DNA of 64,000 nucleotides from Craterostigma plantagineum. Taxonomy: Eukaryota > Streptophyta > Magnoliopsida > Lamiales > Linderniaceae. Below are positions 20,996 through 31,680 of the stretch, piece after piece. The notes beneath the pieces were generated by a model that ran no database searches, had not been told where the DNA came from, and saw only the letters and a program-made list of their open reading frames with translations. Position numbers and translations under genes: made by a program. Location: positions 248,001 to 312,000 of the forward strand of contig JAPQWV010000333.1 in assembly GCA_027422505.1 (NCBI GenBank), in the 5' to 3' direction. Within the stretch, counting starts at the first letter, position 1, and every line of letters begins with the position of its first letter.

Positions 20996-22141
20996 TCACG
21001 TATCCAATTGCTTGATTTGCAATCCAAGGAAGTACGTGAGTTCTCCCATTAGGCTCATCTCAAATTCCTGTTGCATAGTCTTAGAGAAATTCTTGCAAAG
21101 AGTGATGTCAGTGCTACCAAATATGATATCATCAACGTATATCTGCACAAGTAATATGTGATTCCCTTCGCACTTTATAAACAAAGTGTTATCTATTGTT
21201 CCTGTTGTAAAGCCTATGTCTAGTAAAAACCTACTCAATCTTTCATACCATGCCCTCGGGGCCTGTTTTAAACCATATAAAGCTTTGTTTAACTTGAAGA
21301 CGTGGTTTGAAAATTCTTCTTTTTCAAAACCGGGAGGTTGCTCAACAACGACTTCCTCATTTATAAAACCATTTAAAAATGCGCTGTTCATGTCCATTTG
21401 AAAATGCTTAAATCTTTTAAAAGATGCATATGCAAGTAAAATACGTATTGACTCAAGCCTAGCTACGGGTGCAAAGGTTTCTTGAAAATCTATACCTTCT
21501 TCTTGGGAATAACCTTTGGCAACTAACCTGGCCTTATTTCGTGTCACATTACGGTTTTCGTCCAGTTTGTTGCGAAACACCCACTTCGTGCCTATTATGG
21601 ACTTGTCGTTAGGTCTTTCCACAAGAGTCCACACTTGGCTCTTTTCAAATTGTGCCAGCTCTTCTTCCATGGCAATCACCCACAATTCATCGCCAAGCGC
21701 TTCATTCACTGTCTTAGGTTCCATGGTTGATAACAGCACGTCACGTGATTCCTCAGCAATATCGTTTCGTGCAGTTGCTCTCGTTTTGATCCCTGAAGTG
21801 ATATTCCCTATAACTTGTTCAGTGGGATGGCTGGAAGCATGTTTGAATATTCTGCGCTGTTGTTCATCTGAAGCCTCAGGTTCCTCTGACTCAGTATCTA
21901 GTTCCAGTGGAATTGCGTTCACTTCTTTGTCAGTAACCTGTATACCTGCAGGAGACACAACTATACCTTCCTCAGTAGCATCTGTGTTAGGAAACTCATC
22001 AAATGTAACATGCACAGATTCTTGAACAGTCTTCTTCCTATTATTAAACACTCTAAAATCGTTGGAATGAAGGCTGTAACCTAGGAATATCCCTTCATCT
22101 ACCTTGGAATCGAATTTTCCTCTCTTATCCCTATCATTCAA
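20996..22141 (-). pseudogene. Integrase C-terminus, linker and reverse transcriptase, Sirevirus-like element
   Basis: An open stretch of 381 codons. It begins in the integrase C-terminal region ([21 protein letters not shown]), passes an acidic linker ([17 protein letters not shown]), and carries a well-preserved [71 protein letters not shown] and the intact YVDD active site at 21128-21139. It is the best-preserved pol segment of this element; the frame closes at a stop after [10 protein letters not shown]. The N-terminal Met is internal to the polyprotein. Confidence 0.93.
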
Positions 22142-22149
22142 AATAAAAT

Positions 22150-22720
22150 ATTTGCAGCCAAATACATGGAAATATCCTGTGTTAGGGGTTTTATCATTCC
22201 AAAGTTCATAGGGAGTTCTCTTAATAATCGGTCTAAGGAAAATCCTATTCGAGACATCATGCCGTACTAACAGCTTCGGCCCAAAAATGTTTTGGAGTAT
22301 TATATTCGCTCAGCATAGTCCTAGCCATTTCTTGTAACACTCTATTTTTCCTCTCGACCACTCCGTTCTGTTGAGGGGTAATAGGGGCTGAAAAATTATG
22401 ACTATAACCATTTTCATCACAAAAAGATGCAAAGGATTTACTATCACATTCTAGACTGTTATCACTCCTAATCTTGCGGACCTTCATTTCTTTCTCATTT
22501 TCTAGCTTCTTAATCAGTGGTGCAAGATTATCTAAAGCCTCATGCAAGAAATAGGACCCATGTGTACCTAGTATAGTCGTCTACGATAACAAAGGCATAT
22601 CGTTTACCTTTCAATGACATAACCTGTACCGGACCAAAAAGGTCAAGATGCAGCAGTTCTAGTGGTCTGGACGTAGAGATCACATTCTTAGGTTTAAATG
22701 ACGTCTTGGTCTATTTCCCC
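22150..22720 (-). pseudogene. Integrase catalytic core, Sirevirus-like element
   Basis: Three acidic catalytic positions are visible: VDDYTRYTWVLF near 22575-22615 in one frame, RSDN near 22455-22470, and NGVVERKNRVLQEMARTML near 22315-22370. The first lies in a different frame from the other two, showing a frameshift near 22550. It would insert the element's cDNA into chromosomal DNA. Confidence 0.88.
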
Positions 22721-23330
22721 ATTTGGCACGCTTTACAGATTCTGTCCTTGGAGGCTTTCATATCTGGAATACCTCTCACTAATTCATTGCATGATATGTG
22801 AGATATCAGTTCCATGTTAGCATGTCCCAGACGTCTATGCCATAACCATGTGATATCCTGCGTAACTGCTAGACACTTGGCATTTTGGTTAGCAATATCA
22901 TCAAGAGTGATGCAGTAAATGTTACCATGCCTAGATGCACTAAACACAATCTCATCATTCTTTTTAATGAAGCACTTATCTTTGACGAAGGCTATGGTAT
23001 GTCCATAATCACATAATTGGCTAATGCTTATTAAATTATATTCTAAGTTCCTAACAAACCATATGTTATCTATAGTGATATTTAAATTATTACGAACAGT
23101 ACCAACTCCCACGATTTTGGCTTTTGCGTCGTTAGCGTACGAAACGTATCCTCCATCAACCGCCTTTAACGACACAAAATTACCTATATCACCCGTCATG
23201 GGTGGGAGCACCGCTGTCGAGATACCACCTGTTTTTCTAGATGGAATTCCTCCTTCGTACGTGAAGAAAGAAGTTGTCTTCTGAGGTACCCAATTTCTGT
23301 TGGGTCCTAACAAGCGGGGAAATAACTTCT
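22711..23330 (-). pseudogene. Protease and GAG-pre-integrase, Sirevirus-like element (frameshift in active site)
   Basis: The frame encodes FVSLKAVDGGYVSYANDAKAK, NLEYNLISISQLCDYG and the zinc-binding WLWHRRLGHANMELIS...CKACQMGK of GAG-pre-integrase. The protease motif WYLDSG is present at 23210-23227 but in another frame; only 10 nt separate it from the following MTGD, where 12 are expected (Cys-Ser-Arg-His positions). A 2-nt loss there would explain the shift. Protease would cut the polyprotein. Confidence 0.88.
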
Positions 23331-25006
23331 GTTAACATACGAGATATCATTCAGCATAGACGGTGATCTCCTGGTACAATCAGATACAACAGTGGCATTT
23401 ACAGGTGACTTCTTAGGTCTCCAGACATACTTAGTTTTATAAATTTTCTTTAAAGGACAGTTGTATGCATAATGACCACTTCTACCACAACAAAAACATT
23501 TAAGCTTAGGTACAGAATGCTTAGCATGCCTTACTTCAGTGGAATAACCTATACCTGCTCTACCAATATTTTTAGGAATGCTTAACACCATGTCTAGGTT
23601 CTGCTTACCCTTAAGGAGTCTATCAATTTTCTGCTTTTCTCTATCTAAGGAATTTCTAAGGTCTACGATATCTCTCGATAAGACACTGTTTTTCTTTTCC
23701 AAGTTCTCACAGTCACATGGAATTCCCTCTTTCTCGCACTAACTAACTCTCCTTTCAAACGTGAGATCTCTAGGTCAGCCTCATGTTTTTCCTTAGCTAG
23801 GTGATCTCCCTGTTTTATCAACTCCTTATTCAAGGAATTTAGTGACTTAATCTTTCTCTCTGCTTTTTGAAGTAAGGCACACAATTCTTTCTTACTTTCT
23901 TCTATATCACACACAGATGAGTCACTTTCATAATCATTGTCATATAAACTGTTTAGGATATGAATTTTCTTAATGGAGGAGGAATGGGATACCTGATCCT
24001 CGTCAGCCATATAAGCGTGATCCTCGTCCTCACTTTGTTTCGATTTGCAGTCATTTGATTCTGTCACCATAGCCTTTTGCTTCCTTGGTTTCTCATTGTT
24101 GGTTGCTGGGGATGCATGTGCATAATGGCCTGGTTTGTTGCATCGGAAACATTTCTGAACTTTCTTTCCAGACGTGGAGATTCCCTTGCTTTTGTTCTGG
24201 AATTTGTTGAAGTTCCCTGTGAATTTCCTTTTCTGCTGGAATCTTTCAAATCTTTTTGTAAGCATGGCTAGGTCATTCATCAGGCCTTGTTCTTCGTCGT
24301 CAGAATCAGATTCTTCTTGGTTGGATGCGATGGACTCTGATTTTTGTTTGCGACTTCTCATTCATTGACGTTTGAATCATCTCGTAGGATATAAGAGATC
24401 CAATAAGTTCGGAGATGCTAAGTGCTTCCAGATCCTTGGCTTATGGCAGTAACGTTGGCATTGCATTCTCGTGGCTGTGATCTCAGTATCTTTCTAACTT
24501 GTTCACTGTCGGGAACTTTCTTGCCGAGAGAGAACATTTGGTTGATGATTCCCATGAATCTGGCGTACATCTGGCTTATATTCTCGTCAGATTCCATTGA
24601 GAACAGTTCATACTGATGAGTGAGCAGAGCCGGTCTTTCTTGCATGACTCGTTGGGTTCTTCATGAGTGACCTGGAGCATATCCCACATAGCCTTTGCTG
24701 AAGAGCAAGAACTGACCCGAATGTATTCTTCCCGTGTGAGTGCGCATGCGAGCATGTTCTTTGCCTTTGCGTTTCGCATGATTCCCTTTATCATCAGCAT
24801 TGTATTATTTGGCAGCCTTTGGGGTTCCATCTTCTTTCGTAGCCGCGTATGGTCGGTCCGCTGATGATTGTCTCCCAAAGCTCGTAGTCGACAGCGATGA
24901 GAAATTCGATCATGCGATTCTTCCATACTACGTAGTTCGTTCCGTCAAAGAGAGGTGGCCTAGAGTGAGATTGACCCTCTGCAAAAATATCACTTGAAAA
25001 AGCCAT
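23307..25006 (-). pseudogene. Gag of the Sirevirus-like element, four or more frame breaks
   Basis: Starts at 25006 (MAFSSDIFAEGQSHSRPPLF, then GTNYVVWKNRMIEFL), the usual UBN2-type gag N-terminus. Capsid-like pieces follow in other frames (NNTMLMIKGIMRNAKAKNML, AKAMWDMLQVTHE, QYELFSMESDENISQMYARF). The C-terminal half has a first zinc knuckle CFRCNKPGHYAHA lacking its last Cys, a coiled-coil segment (ELCALLQKAERKIKSLNSLNKELIK), and a second intact knuckle CFCCGRSGHYAYNC near 23470-23510. Two knuckles and a long coiled coil fit the large gag of Sireviruses. Confidence 0.87.
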
Positions 25007-25050
25007 TAGATCTTAACTCAGACGTGTTAGGCCTTTCGTTGAGTAACCTC

Positions 25051-25062
25051 GCTCTGATACCA
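25051..25062 (-). promoter_or_regulatory. Primer binding site, Sirevirus-like element
   Basis: Minus strand reads TGGTATCAGAGC, perfect for priming by initiator-Met tRNA, seven bases from the LTR end. Confidence 0.93.
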
Positions 25063-25069
25063 AATGAAA

Positions 25070-26616
25070 TGTAAAATATGCCTAAGAGGGGGGGGGGGGT
25101 GAATTAGGCTATATAAAAAAAATTGGCTTGTTCTTCTTTGAAAAATACTTTTCTTTAAGAAGATATTTGCAGAGTATGTTTTTTCCCAGAAATCAGTACG
25201 AGTATCGAAGTTATCTCCCTAACCCTGTTTCAAAATATCACGTTAGTTTCAGAAGTGGTTTTTTACGATATCACCTAGATATTAGCGGGCGTTCCGGGTT
25301 TGTCCCACAGAAAAGTAAATAGCAGAAAGTATAGTGAGACGAGATTTTTATACAGGTTATATCCCCAACTGGGGTTTAATCCTGTCCTTGGGGTGTGATC
25401 TCCCCAAGAGTTCTAATCAATCACTAGGTATTACCGGTTACACATTGATTGATCCGTACACAACCGAAGCACTATGGACACTAGACCTCGTTCTAGGCTG
25501 ACGCACGCCAAGTTTCGATCCACGTCGTTTACCCAGGAAACCTATTCCCCGACTGAATGCAGCTTGCTACAGAAGGGCCACCGAATCCACAAAATTCGTC
25601 CCTCCACGTGCGTAAGACTCCACTCGTGCCCTTTTGTGTGCTCAACGTGTCCGCAGCACAACACGTCCGAGAAAACAAGAATAAACCAACCAAGCTCAAC
25701 GTTCATGCATGATCACTTACCATAAATACCACAGATTAACTTTCATTCCACCATAATCTCATCCGTCTGTCAGCATATTCCATATATAATTCCACTCAGC
25801 ATATTATCAACGGTAAGCTCAATCAACTGATTTCTTTCCCCAAATATGATAGCCAATTTGCACAGAGAAAGATTTAATTTGCTGAGTACAATGCAAATGC
25901 ATACTTTCCCTGTAAGGTGATCTCATCCGATTTCAGCACATTCCATAAATAGACTCAATCAGCATCTTACCACATATAAGTCCAATTAATTAATCACTTT
26001 CGAAAATATAAATCCTATGTCGCATAAGGAAAGATAGATCATGAATCACTGATTTAAGAGTCAGATAAGATAGAACTCAAACGGATATATCATTGATATT
26101 CTTTCCTAAAATAGATTAATCACATGTAAGCACTTAATCAGAATATCCTTTCCATATATACAGCATAGTCATTCATATCCGAGTGATCACATCGATATTC
26201 CTTCCTAAAATAACTTAATCACGTTTTCAGCTCAATCAGAATATATTTTCCATATATATAGCATACAGTCGTTTATAGGTGATCACTTCAATATTATTTC
26301 CTAAAATAACTTATTCTCGCAGACAGTTCACATATGACTCAGTATAATATATTTTCCATATATAGCACGCAATGAGATTCCATTCATACGAAAACGTTCA
26401 TAACCAGGTGATCACATAGATATTATAGTTAAGCACAAGATCACACAAATTCGATTTTCTTAACAGTTCAATCACATTTAAGCACTTAATTGAACATTTT
26501 CATGTACTTAAACATAATATAACATGCATATCGAGTTTTTAATTTGTACCCCCAATTTACATAATTACTTGGAATAATCAAAACTCTCATAGTCGTTTGG
26601 ACCAAAAAGGTCTACA
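25070..26616 (-). repeat. 5' LTR of the Sirevirus-like element
   Basis: About 1547 bp. On the minus strand it starts TGTAGACCTTTTTGG and ends CATATTTTACA. It contains a run of 11 or more G on the plus strand (near 25088) close to the PBS side. It matches 15631-17194 collinearly, apart from a deletion of about 270 bp near 25680. Confidence 0.87.
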
Positions 26617-26727
26617 TTAACATATTTGAGGGTTTTCTAATGGTATTAGATATGTATTATACCTAAAATTTCGTGTGATATTACATGAAGCTTTCCTCAA
26701 GGGTTTAGGAAATTCTCCCATACATAT
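26617..26727. other. Flank between Sirevirus LTR and LTR family X
   Basis: 111 bp of AT-rich sequence without recognisable features. Confidence 0.4.
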
Positions 26728-27880
26728 TGTCACACCCCACTTTTCCTATAACTAGTTTGGCGGATTTTTCGCAACGTAAGCTCCGGAAGACCCGATTTAA
26801 AAAAAAACACTCTTATTTAATAATTTAATATTATACCCTTGCACCCATTTATTTCGCACACGTCCCATTATGCAAACATTATAATTTAAAAGACCATAGC
26901 CCAATATGTTAAAATATTGAAAACACAGTAATAACACCCCTCAGGTCGCATCCATGTACGCCCAACCCTCAAAAGTACGTGGAGTCACCGCCATCAGCCT
27001 GCCTTAGTCGTGACGTGTCTCAACGTCCGACTCGTTCATACCTACAACACATAAAACGTGGAATGAGCTATAAAGCTCAGTAAGTGGAAATGCACTACAT
27101 GCACGTGTCGTAAAACGCAAAGGCATCCGCGCCAATGCTTACTAACACCGTATTCTCGTATCATTCTCACTCTTTCCTCATTTCTCTCATTTTTCTCATT
27201 CTCTCAGGGCCCTTAGCCACTTACTACGTGCACCACCATATCATGAGCTCAAATCCTATACGGATAAAATACGATAGTGGCCCACTCTGGCTAGGATAAA
27301 ACTAGGGTTTATCTCCAGTTTTACCATTCACCAGGTCGCCCTCTATCACGTCACTTTCCTGGCACTATAGTTATACTATGTGCCTTCCCATTACCTAAAT
27401 AATTTAGGTTAATATATTCGACGGTTTACCCCCGTCATGGTGCCTTCGTAGAAGTAGCTATGACTCATTTGTGAGTCTACATCACATACTAATATCGTCA
27501 AACATATTTTGTTCTCAGACGATCATATACTGTGGATACTCATACTGGTAACTCTCACATAGTGCTTGTATGCACATGCTCATGCCATATAAATAATGCC
27601 ATGCATACATACCATGCTCGCCTACATGCGATAAATGCAATGCACGTTCACTTTCACGAAATAAAATAAATCCAAACGTGCACATAATATACCATGATAT
27701 GGTGTACCAACTGGTTCCCCATGTCATAGCAAAATCATAAATAATAACTCACCATGCGATTTCACTATCGCCAGTAAGCATCTCACATAAGACAACCAAC
27801 ACTAGTTGCCATAAAATCACGTAGTTCCATATAATTCATATCATGTAGGATCATTCAACACAGATAACACGTTACATATT
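26728..27880 (+). repeat. LTR family X, 5' part, cut by the Tat-type element
   Basis: Starts TGTCACACCCC and shares about 90 bp with 15542-15630. Words CCTACAACACATAA and CTCAGTAAGTGGAAATGCAC resemble sequence in the other long LTRs (near 14130 and 62935), suggesting one broad Ty3/gypsy LTR group. No coding capacity. At 27881 a Tat-type LTR begins abruptly; the continuation of X is not seen. Confidence 0.6.
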
Positions 27881-28601
27881 TGATGCGGACCGAAAAATCG
27901 ACCCTAGCATCAATAGTGCGCTGGAAGGTATCGGTCCGTCGCCGTTTCGAGATCATCGTCTTCATCTTCGGCGGATCCCTGAAACGTCACGAAAAAGCGG
28001 GCTAAAGGGCGCCGTTTCGGCGATGCCCCTCCGACGCTCAAGTCAGATAATCGGACAGACGAGATTAAAGAGTGTAAAGATAATCGAAAATAGTGAATAA
28101 TAATTAAAGAGAGTATAAACTGATGGGGCGTTAAGCTATGAGAAGTGTATCCGTCGTCAACCGTTTGTCGTCTTATCCTCGTATCAGTATAAGGAATAAT
28201 GAGATGTGCGCATATATCATCAGTGAGAGGGACGGAGTTGAGATGACAGTTAGTGATAGAATGAGCAACGTACCTTTACATTAAATGGAGATGGGCTATT
28301 ATATTGGGGACTTATTCACATTACAAGCACTATCCCACGTTGTTAGTGGATCTTGTCCATAATTTGGTGGGTGGTTTCCTAGGTTAGTGGGGTAACCTCT
28401 AGGAAATAGTCATAAGACTCGGTCCAACCCGACACACATAGTTTTCCCGAGTATGTCTTCTCGCCTCGACCGACGCTTCTTCGAGCACATGTCGCGGGCT
28501 TGTTGCGTCGGGAGATCTTTTACGAGATTTTCTGCGGGAGATATTACCCGCCCCGTCTTTGGTTAGACTCGAATATTGACCGGTTAAATATGGGGATAAC
28601 A
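27881..28601 (-). repeat. LTR-A, 3' copy, of the Tat/LARD-like element
   Basis: 721 bp; minus strand starts TGTTATCCCC and ends GGTCCGCATCA. Nearly collinear with 63007-63728 and with 34539-35069. The TATA box seen in the other copies (TATAAATAG) is reduced to TATAATAG here (28296-28303). Confidence 0.88.
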
Positions 28602-28615
28602 ATAGTCCCCCTCAC
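28602..28615 (-). promoter_or_regulatory. Polypurine tract next to LTR-A
   Basis: Minus strand reads GTGAGGGGGACTAT immediately before the LTR start TGTTATCC. The same tract adjoins LTR-B at 30659-30672. Confidence 0.85.
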
Positions 28616-29578
28616 AAATAGTCCAAAAGAGTGTTAGTGATTTTTGGACGTAGTATAGGAAAAATATTCGAGTATAATATACGTCCTTCCCGAGCATCGA
28701 CCTTCCAAATATCATGTTAACATATAAATATTGAAAAGGATAAATATTCATACCGACAGTGTCCCGAGCGTTGTCATTTGTACCGCTCTCAAGTTCCCCT
28801 TCAAAGTCGGTTTCTGGAGTTTCAAGTCGTGGGCGGTGCATTCGTATGCTTAGGCTCCGAGCCACAATTGTGAGGGAGGGAGTTCGCAAGTTTCGTGCCA
28901 CATTCGTGGGCTTTTATCCCGAGCAGGTCGGGTCTTCGCGAAATTCGTGGAGATCTATCCCGAGCAGGTCGGGTCTTCGGGTGAAATTCGTGGAGATCTA
29001 TCCCGAGCAGGTCGGGTCTTCGGGTGAAATTCGTGGAGATTTATGTCCGCCACAATTATGGGCTCAGGAGGCCTGCCGCCCGAATGCACCTCCTTCGGCA
29101 AAATAGTTTTGGACGATGCTCGAGGCACCTCCTTCGGCGATGGCATTTCGTGAACCCGAGGAGGCGGATCTTGAGTTGTTGTACTCTCGACGATAGCGTG
29201 CGGGCTATTTGATCAGGGTCGTCTCGCCAGTTGCTCAATCGCCGGGGATGATTGCTGTCGAGCCGAGGTGTATTGACGACTCTAGATTTGGGAAGTGCGA
29301 CGGGTCTGCAGTTGATTTTTGGTGGCTCGTCTGTGCTGTTTCCGAGGGCGACAACGTCTGGTCCGCTCGAACAGCTGTTCGAGAGTTGAGCCTCGACGAG
29401 GGGTTGCCCGCAATTGCGCTCGCGAGTTAGCTGGTCGGGGCACGACGCGAGCTCACGACGACAACGAAGCTTCGTCCTCAAAGCCCGAAAGGCGGCAAAT
29501 TCGATGGATTTTACGGCGCGAGCTCGAAACGGCTTCAGATTTTCCGATTCTTCCAAGTGCACCTTTTATTTATACGAT
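28616..29578 (-). other. Short internal region between LTR-A and LTR-B
   Basis: About 1 kb, bounded by a PPT at one end and a PBS at the other, so it is the complete interior of a small element or a deletion product. GC-rich, with overlapping open frames on both strands but no recognisable protein. It includes a 43-bp direct repeat (28906-29041). The 60-80 bp next to the PPT match the equivalent side of LTR-B at 30659-30735, after which the two interiors diverge. Confidence 0.7.
28906..29041. repeat. 43-bp tandem repeat
   Basis: Between two and three copies of a 43-bp unit containing TATCCCGAGCAGGTCGGGTC and GAAATTCGTGGAGAT. The unit includes the inverted pair CCCGA...TCGGG and could fold as a hairpin. 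Confidence 0.85.
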
Positions 29579-29595
29579 TCCCACAGACGGCGCCA
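29579..29595 (-). promoter_or_regulatory. PBS next to LTR-B
   Basis: Minus strand TGGCGCCGTCTGTGGGA, two bases from the LTR-B end. Identical 17-mers occur at 34520-34536 and 63731-63747 (plus). Confidence 0.88.
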
Positions 29596-29597
29596 AT

Positions 29598-30658
29598 TGA
29601 TGCATCCCGAAAAATTGTCTCTCCGCGCTGGCGCGTAGAATAGACCGTTGGTCCCCGTCGCTGCCGTAGAATGCCTGAAACATCAAAACAAACGAGCTAG
29701 GAAGGCGCCGTTTCGGCGACGCCCCTCCGACGCTCAAGTCAGATAATCATCTTCGTCATAAAAACGGGTAATTACAGGTTCCAGGCTCCAACGACAGTTT
29801 TTTATGTTCGTAAAAGCATACCTGCGAAAGGATTCGGCCGTGCCTTTTATACTTACCTTGTTTCAGCTTGCCTTGACCTGGTCATCACCCTAGCCCACGT
29901 CTTTCGCGGACTTCTTACGGCAACGTGGTCTTGCCCACGTTTTTTCGCATGTTCTCCTTGCGAGGCGCAACCCGCTCGATGTGCCCAATTCGCGTCTTAG
30001 GATTGATTTGCTCGGCTCGTTCTTCGCCGACGTGCTCGGCCCGTTCCCGATTCTCTCTTCTCGGGGTCTCTCTGACCATCTTCCCGAGGCTATTTTCCCC
30101 TCCTCCTCGGGCTGTTTCCTCTTTTGAATCGAATCCCGGCGGGCTACCTCCTTGTTCTCTGGCTCGCCTTCGGTTTCTCATCTTTCTATATCTCTTCGGT
30201 TCTCTGCCTTTTTTTCTCTTTATTTCATCAAATGTCTCACTTTTCATTGTCGAGATCCCCCTCTCTTTGAGGGAAGAAACAGGCATTTATAGTTTAATCG
30301 AGTCTTCATCTAATTGCCCCACTTTCCTTATTTGTCTCGCACGTCTCTCATTCATGGGTGGAACTTCTTACTAGGTCATCCCACTATTGATGGAATTTTT
30401 CTACGTCCTTTGCATGTTCTTACTTTGCCATATAAAGCCTCCTAGAATATTTAACTTTGCTCCTTCAATTCTTCAACTATTCCAGATTGGCATATGCGCT
30501 CCTAAGCTTCATCATTCATGCGTTGTCCTCCTCGGCATCATCGCTCCTCGTAGCGCCTCTTCGGGCATAGGCCGCCTCCGGGGGGTATTTCGCGGGGAAT
30601 ATTTCCCGCCCCTTCCAAAGAGACTCGAATATTTGACCGCTAAAGTACGGGGTTAACA
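29598..30658 (-). repeat. LTR-B, diverged subfamily LTR in the middle of the composite
   Basis: About 1061 bp; minus strand starts TGTTAACCCC and ends GGGATGCATCA. It shares both ends and a central block (around GGCGACGCCCCTCCGACGCT) with LTR-A but is 340 bp longer and otherwise diverged. It has a PPT on its upstream side and a PBS on its downstream side, so it serves as 3' LTR of one unit and 5' LTR of the next. Confidence 0.85.
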
Positions 30659-30672
30659 ATAGTCCCCCTCAC
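30659..30672 (-). promoter_or_regulatory. Polypurine tract next to LTR-B
   Basis: Minus strand GTGAGGGGGACTAT directly before TGTTAACC. Confidence 0.85.
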
Positions 30673-30859
30673 AAATAGTCCAAAAGAGTGTTAGTGAATT
30701 TTGGACGTAGTATAGGTTAAATATTCGAGTTTGGGAGAAAAGAGGCTCTTGTCTCGCAAAGATTTTTGTTACAGCTCGTTCGGGGATATTCAACCTATTG
30801 TCGCGGGACATTACTTGAGCAACTCGTTCGTTCGAGGTTTATCATCGAGGTTGCCTCAT

Positions 30860-31380
30860 TCGAGGACTTAAGAATTTCCGTCCCTCATTCCTCGAAGACT
30901 TGGGAATTTTCGTGCCTCATTCATCGAGGACTTGGGAATTTTCGTGCCTCATTCATCGAGGACTTTGGAATTTTCGTGCCTCATTTATCGAGGTCTTAGG
31001 AATTTCCGTGCCGCATTCATCGAGGACTTGGGAATTTTCGTGCCTCATTCATCGAGGACTTTGGAATTTTCGTGCCTCATTCATCGAGGACTTTCGAATT
31101 TTCGTGCCTCATTCATCGAGGACTTAGGAATTTTCGTGCCTCATTCATCGAGGACATTGGAATTTTCGTTCCTCATTCATCGAGGACTTTAGAATTTTCG
31201 TGCCTCATTCATCGAGGACTTTGAAATTTTCGTGCCTCATTCATCGAGGACTTTGGAATTTTCGTGCCTCATTAGTCGAGGACTTTAGGAATTTTCGTGC
31301 CTCATTCGTCGAGGACTTTAGGAATTTTCGTGCCTCATTCATCGAGGACTTTAGGAATTTTCGTGCCTCATTCATCGAGG
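30860..31380. repeat. 32-bp tandem array
   Basis: About 16 head-to-tail copies of a 32-33 bp unit made of CGAGGACTTTGGAATTTTCG followed by TGCCTCATTCAT. Variants (TTAGGA, TTGGGA, ATTGGA) are scattered through the array. All three plus frames stay open because the unit has no stop and is not a multiple of three, so the open frames are not genes. Confidence 0.95.
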
Positions 31381-31385
31381 ACATT

Positions 31386-31680
31386 TATCATCCCTTCTCA
31401 TCAGGGTCTTCTTAATCCCTTCTCATCAGGGTCTTCTCGATGGCGCCTCATTCATCGAGGGCCTTTATCATCCCTTCTCATCAGGGTCTTCTCAATCCCT
31501 TCTCATCAGGGTCTTCTCAATCGCGCCTCATTCATCGAGGGCCTTTATCATCCCTTCTCATCAGGGTCTTCTCAATCCCTTCTCATCAGGGTCTTCTCAT
31601 CCCTTCTCATCAGGGTCTTCTCCATGGCGCCTCATTCATCGAGGGCCTTTACCATCCCTTCATCAGGGTCTTCTCAATGG
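31386..31680. repeat. 25-bp array with 80-bp higher-order period
   Basis: Units of about 25 bp (TCCCTTCTCATCAGGGTCTT plus CTCAA) occur in pairs or triplets separated by about 30 bp containing GCCTCATTCATCGAGG. The starts at 31391, 31471 and 31551 give an 80-bp higher-order period; the next interval is longer because it has a third unit. The 30-bp spacer carries a core of the adjacent 32-bp array, so the second array is partly built from the first. Confidence 0.9.

Larger units (their letters stand above)
15631..26616 (-). mobile_element. Sirevirus-like Ty1/copia element with env-like frame
   Basis: Minus-strand order: 5' LTR (25070-26616), PBS (25051-25062), gag, protease/GAG-pre-integrase, integrase, RT, RNase H, an extra downstream frame (env-like), PPT and 3' LTR (15631-17194, truncated). 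Length near 11 kb, LTRs over 1 kb, a gag with more than one zinc knuckle and a third frame after pol are features of the Sirevirus group of copia elements. All major frames carry stops or frameshifts. A hAT MITE inserted between the env-like frame and the 3' LTR after the element arrived. Confidence 0.88.

Noticed and set aside
21516..22025. 169-residue plus-strand frame
   Set aside because: Antisense shadow of the well-supported Sirevirus pol frame.
28759..30374. Several 60-170-residue frames around LTR-B
   Set aside because: GC-rich LTR and interior sequence; frames overlap on both strands and match no protein type.
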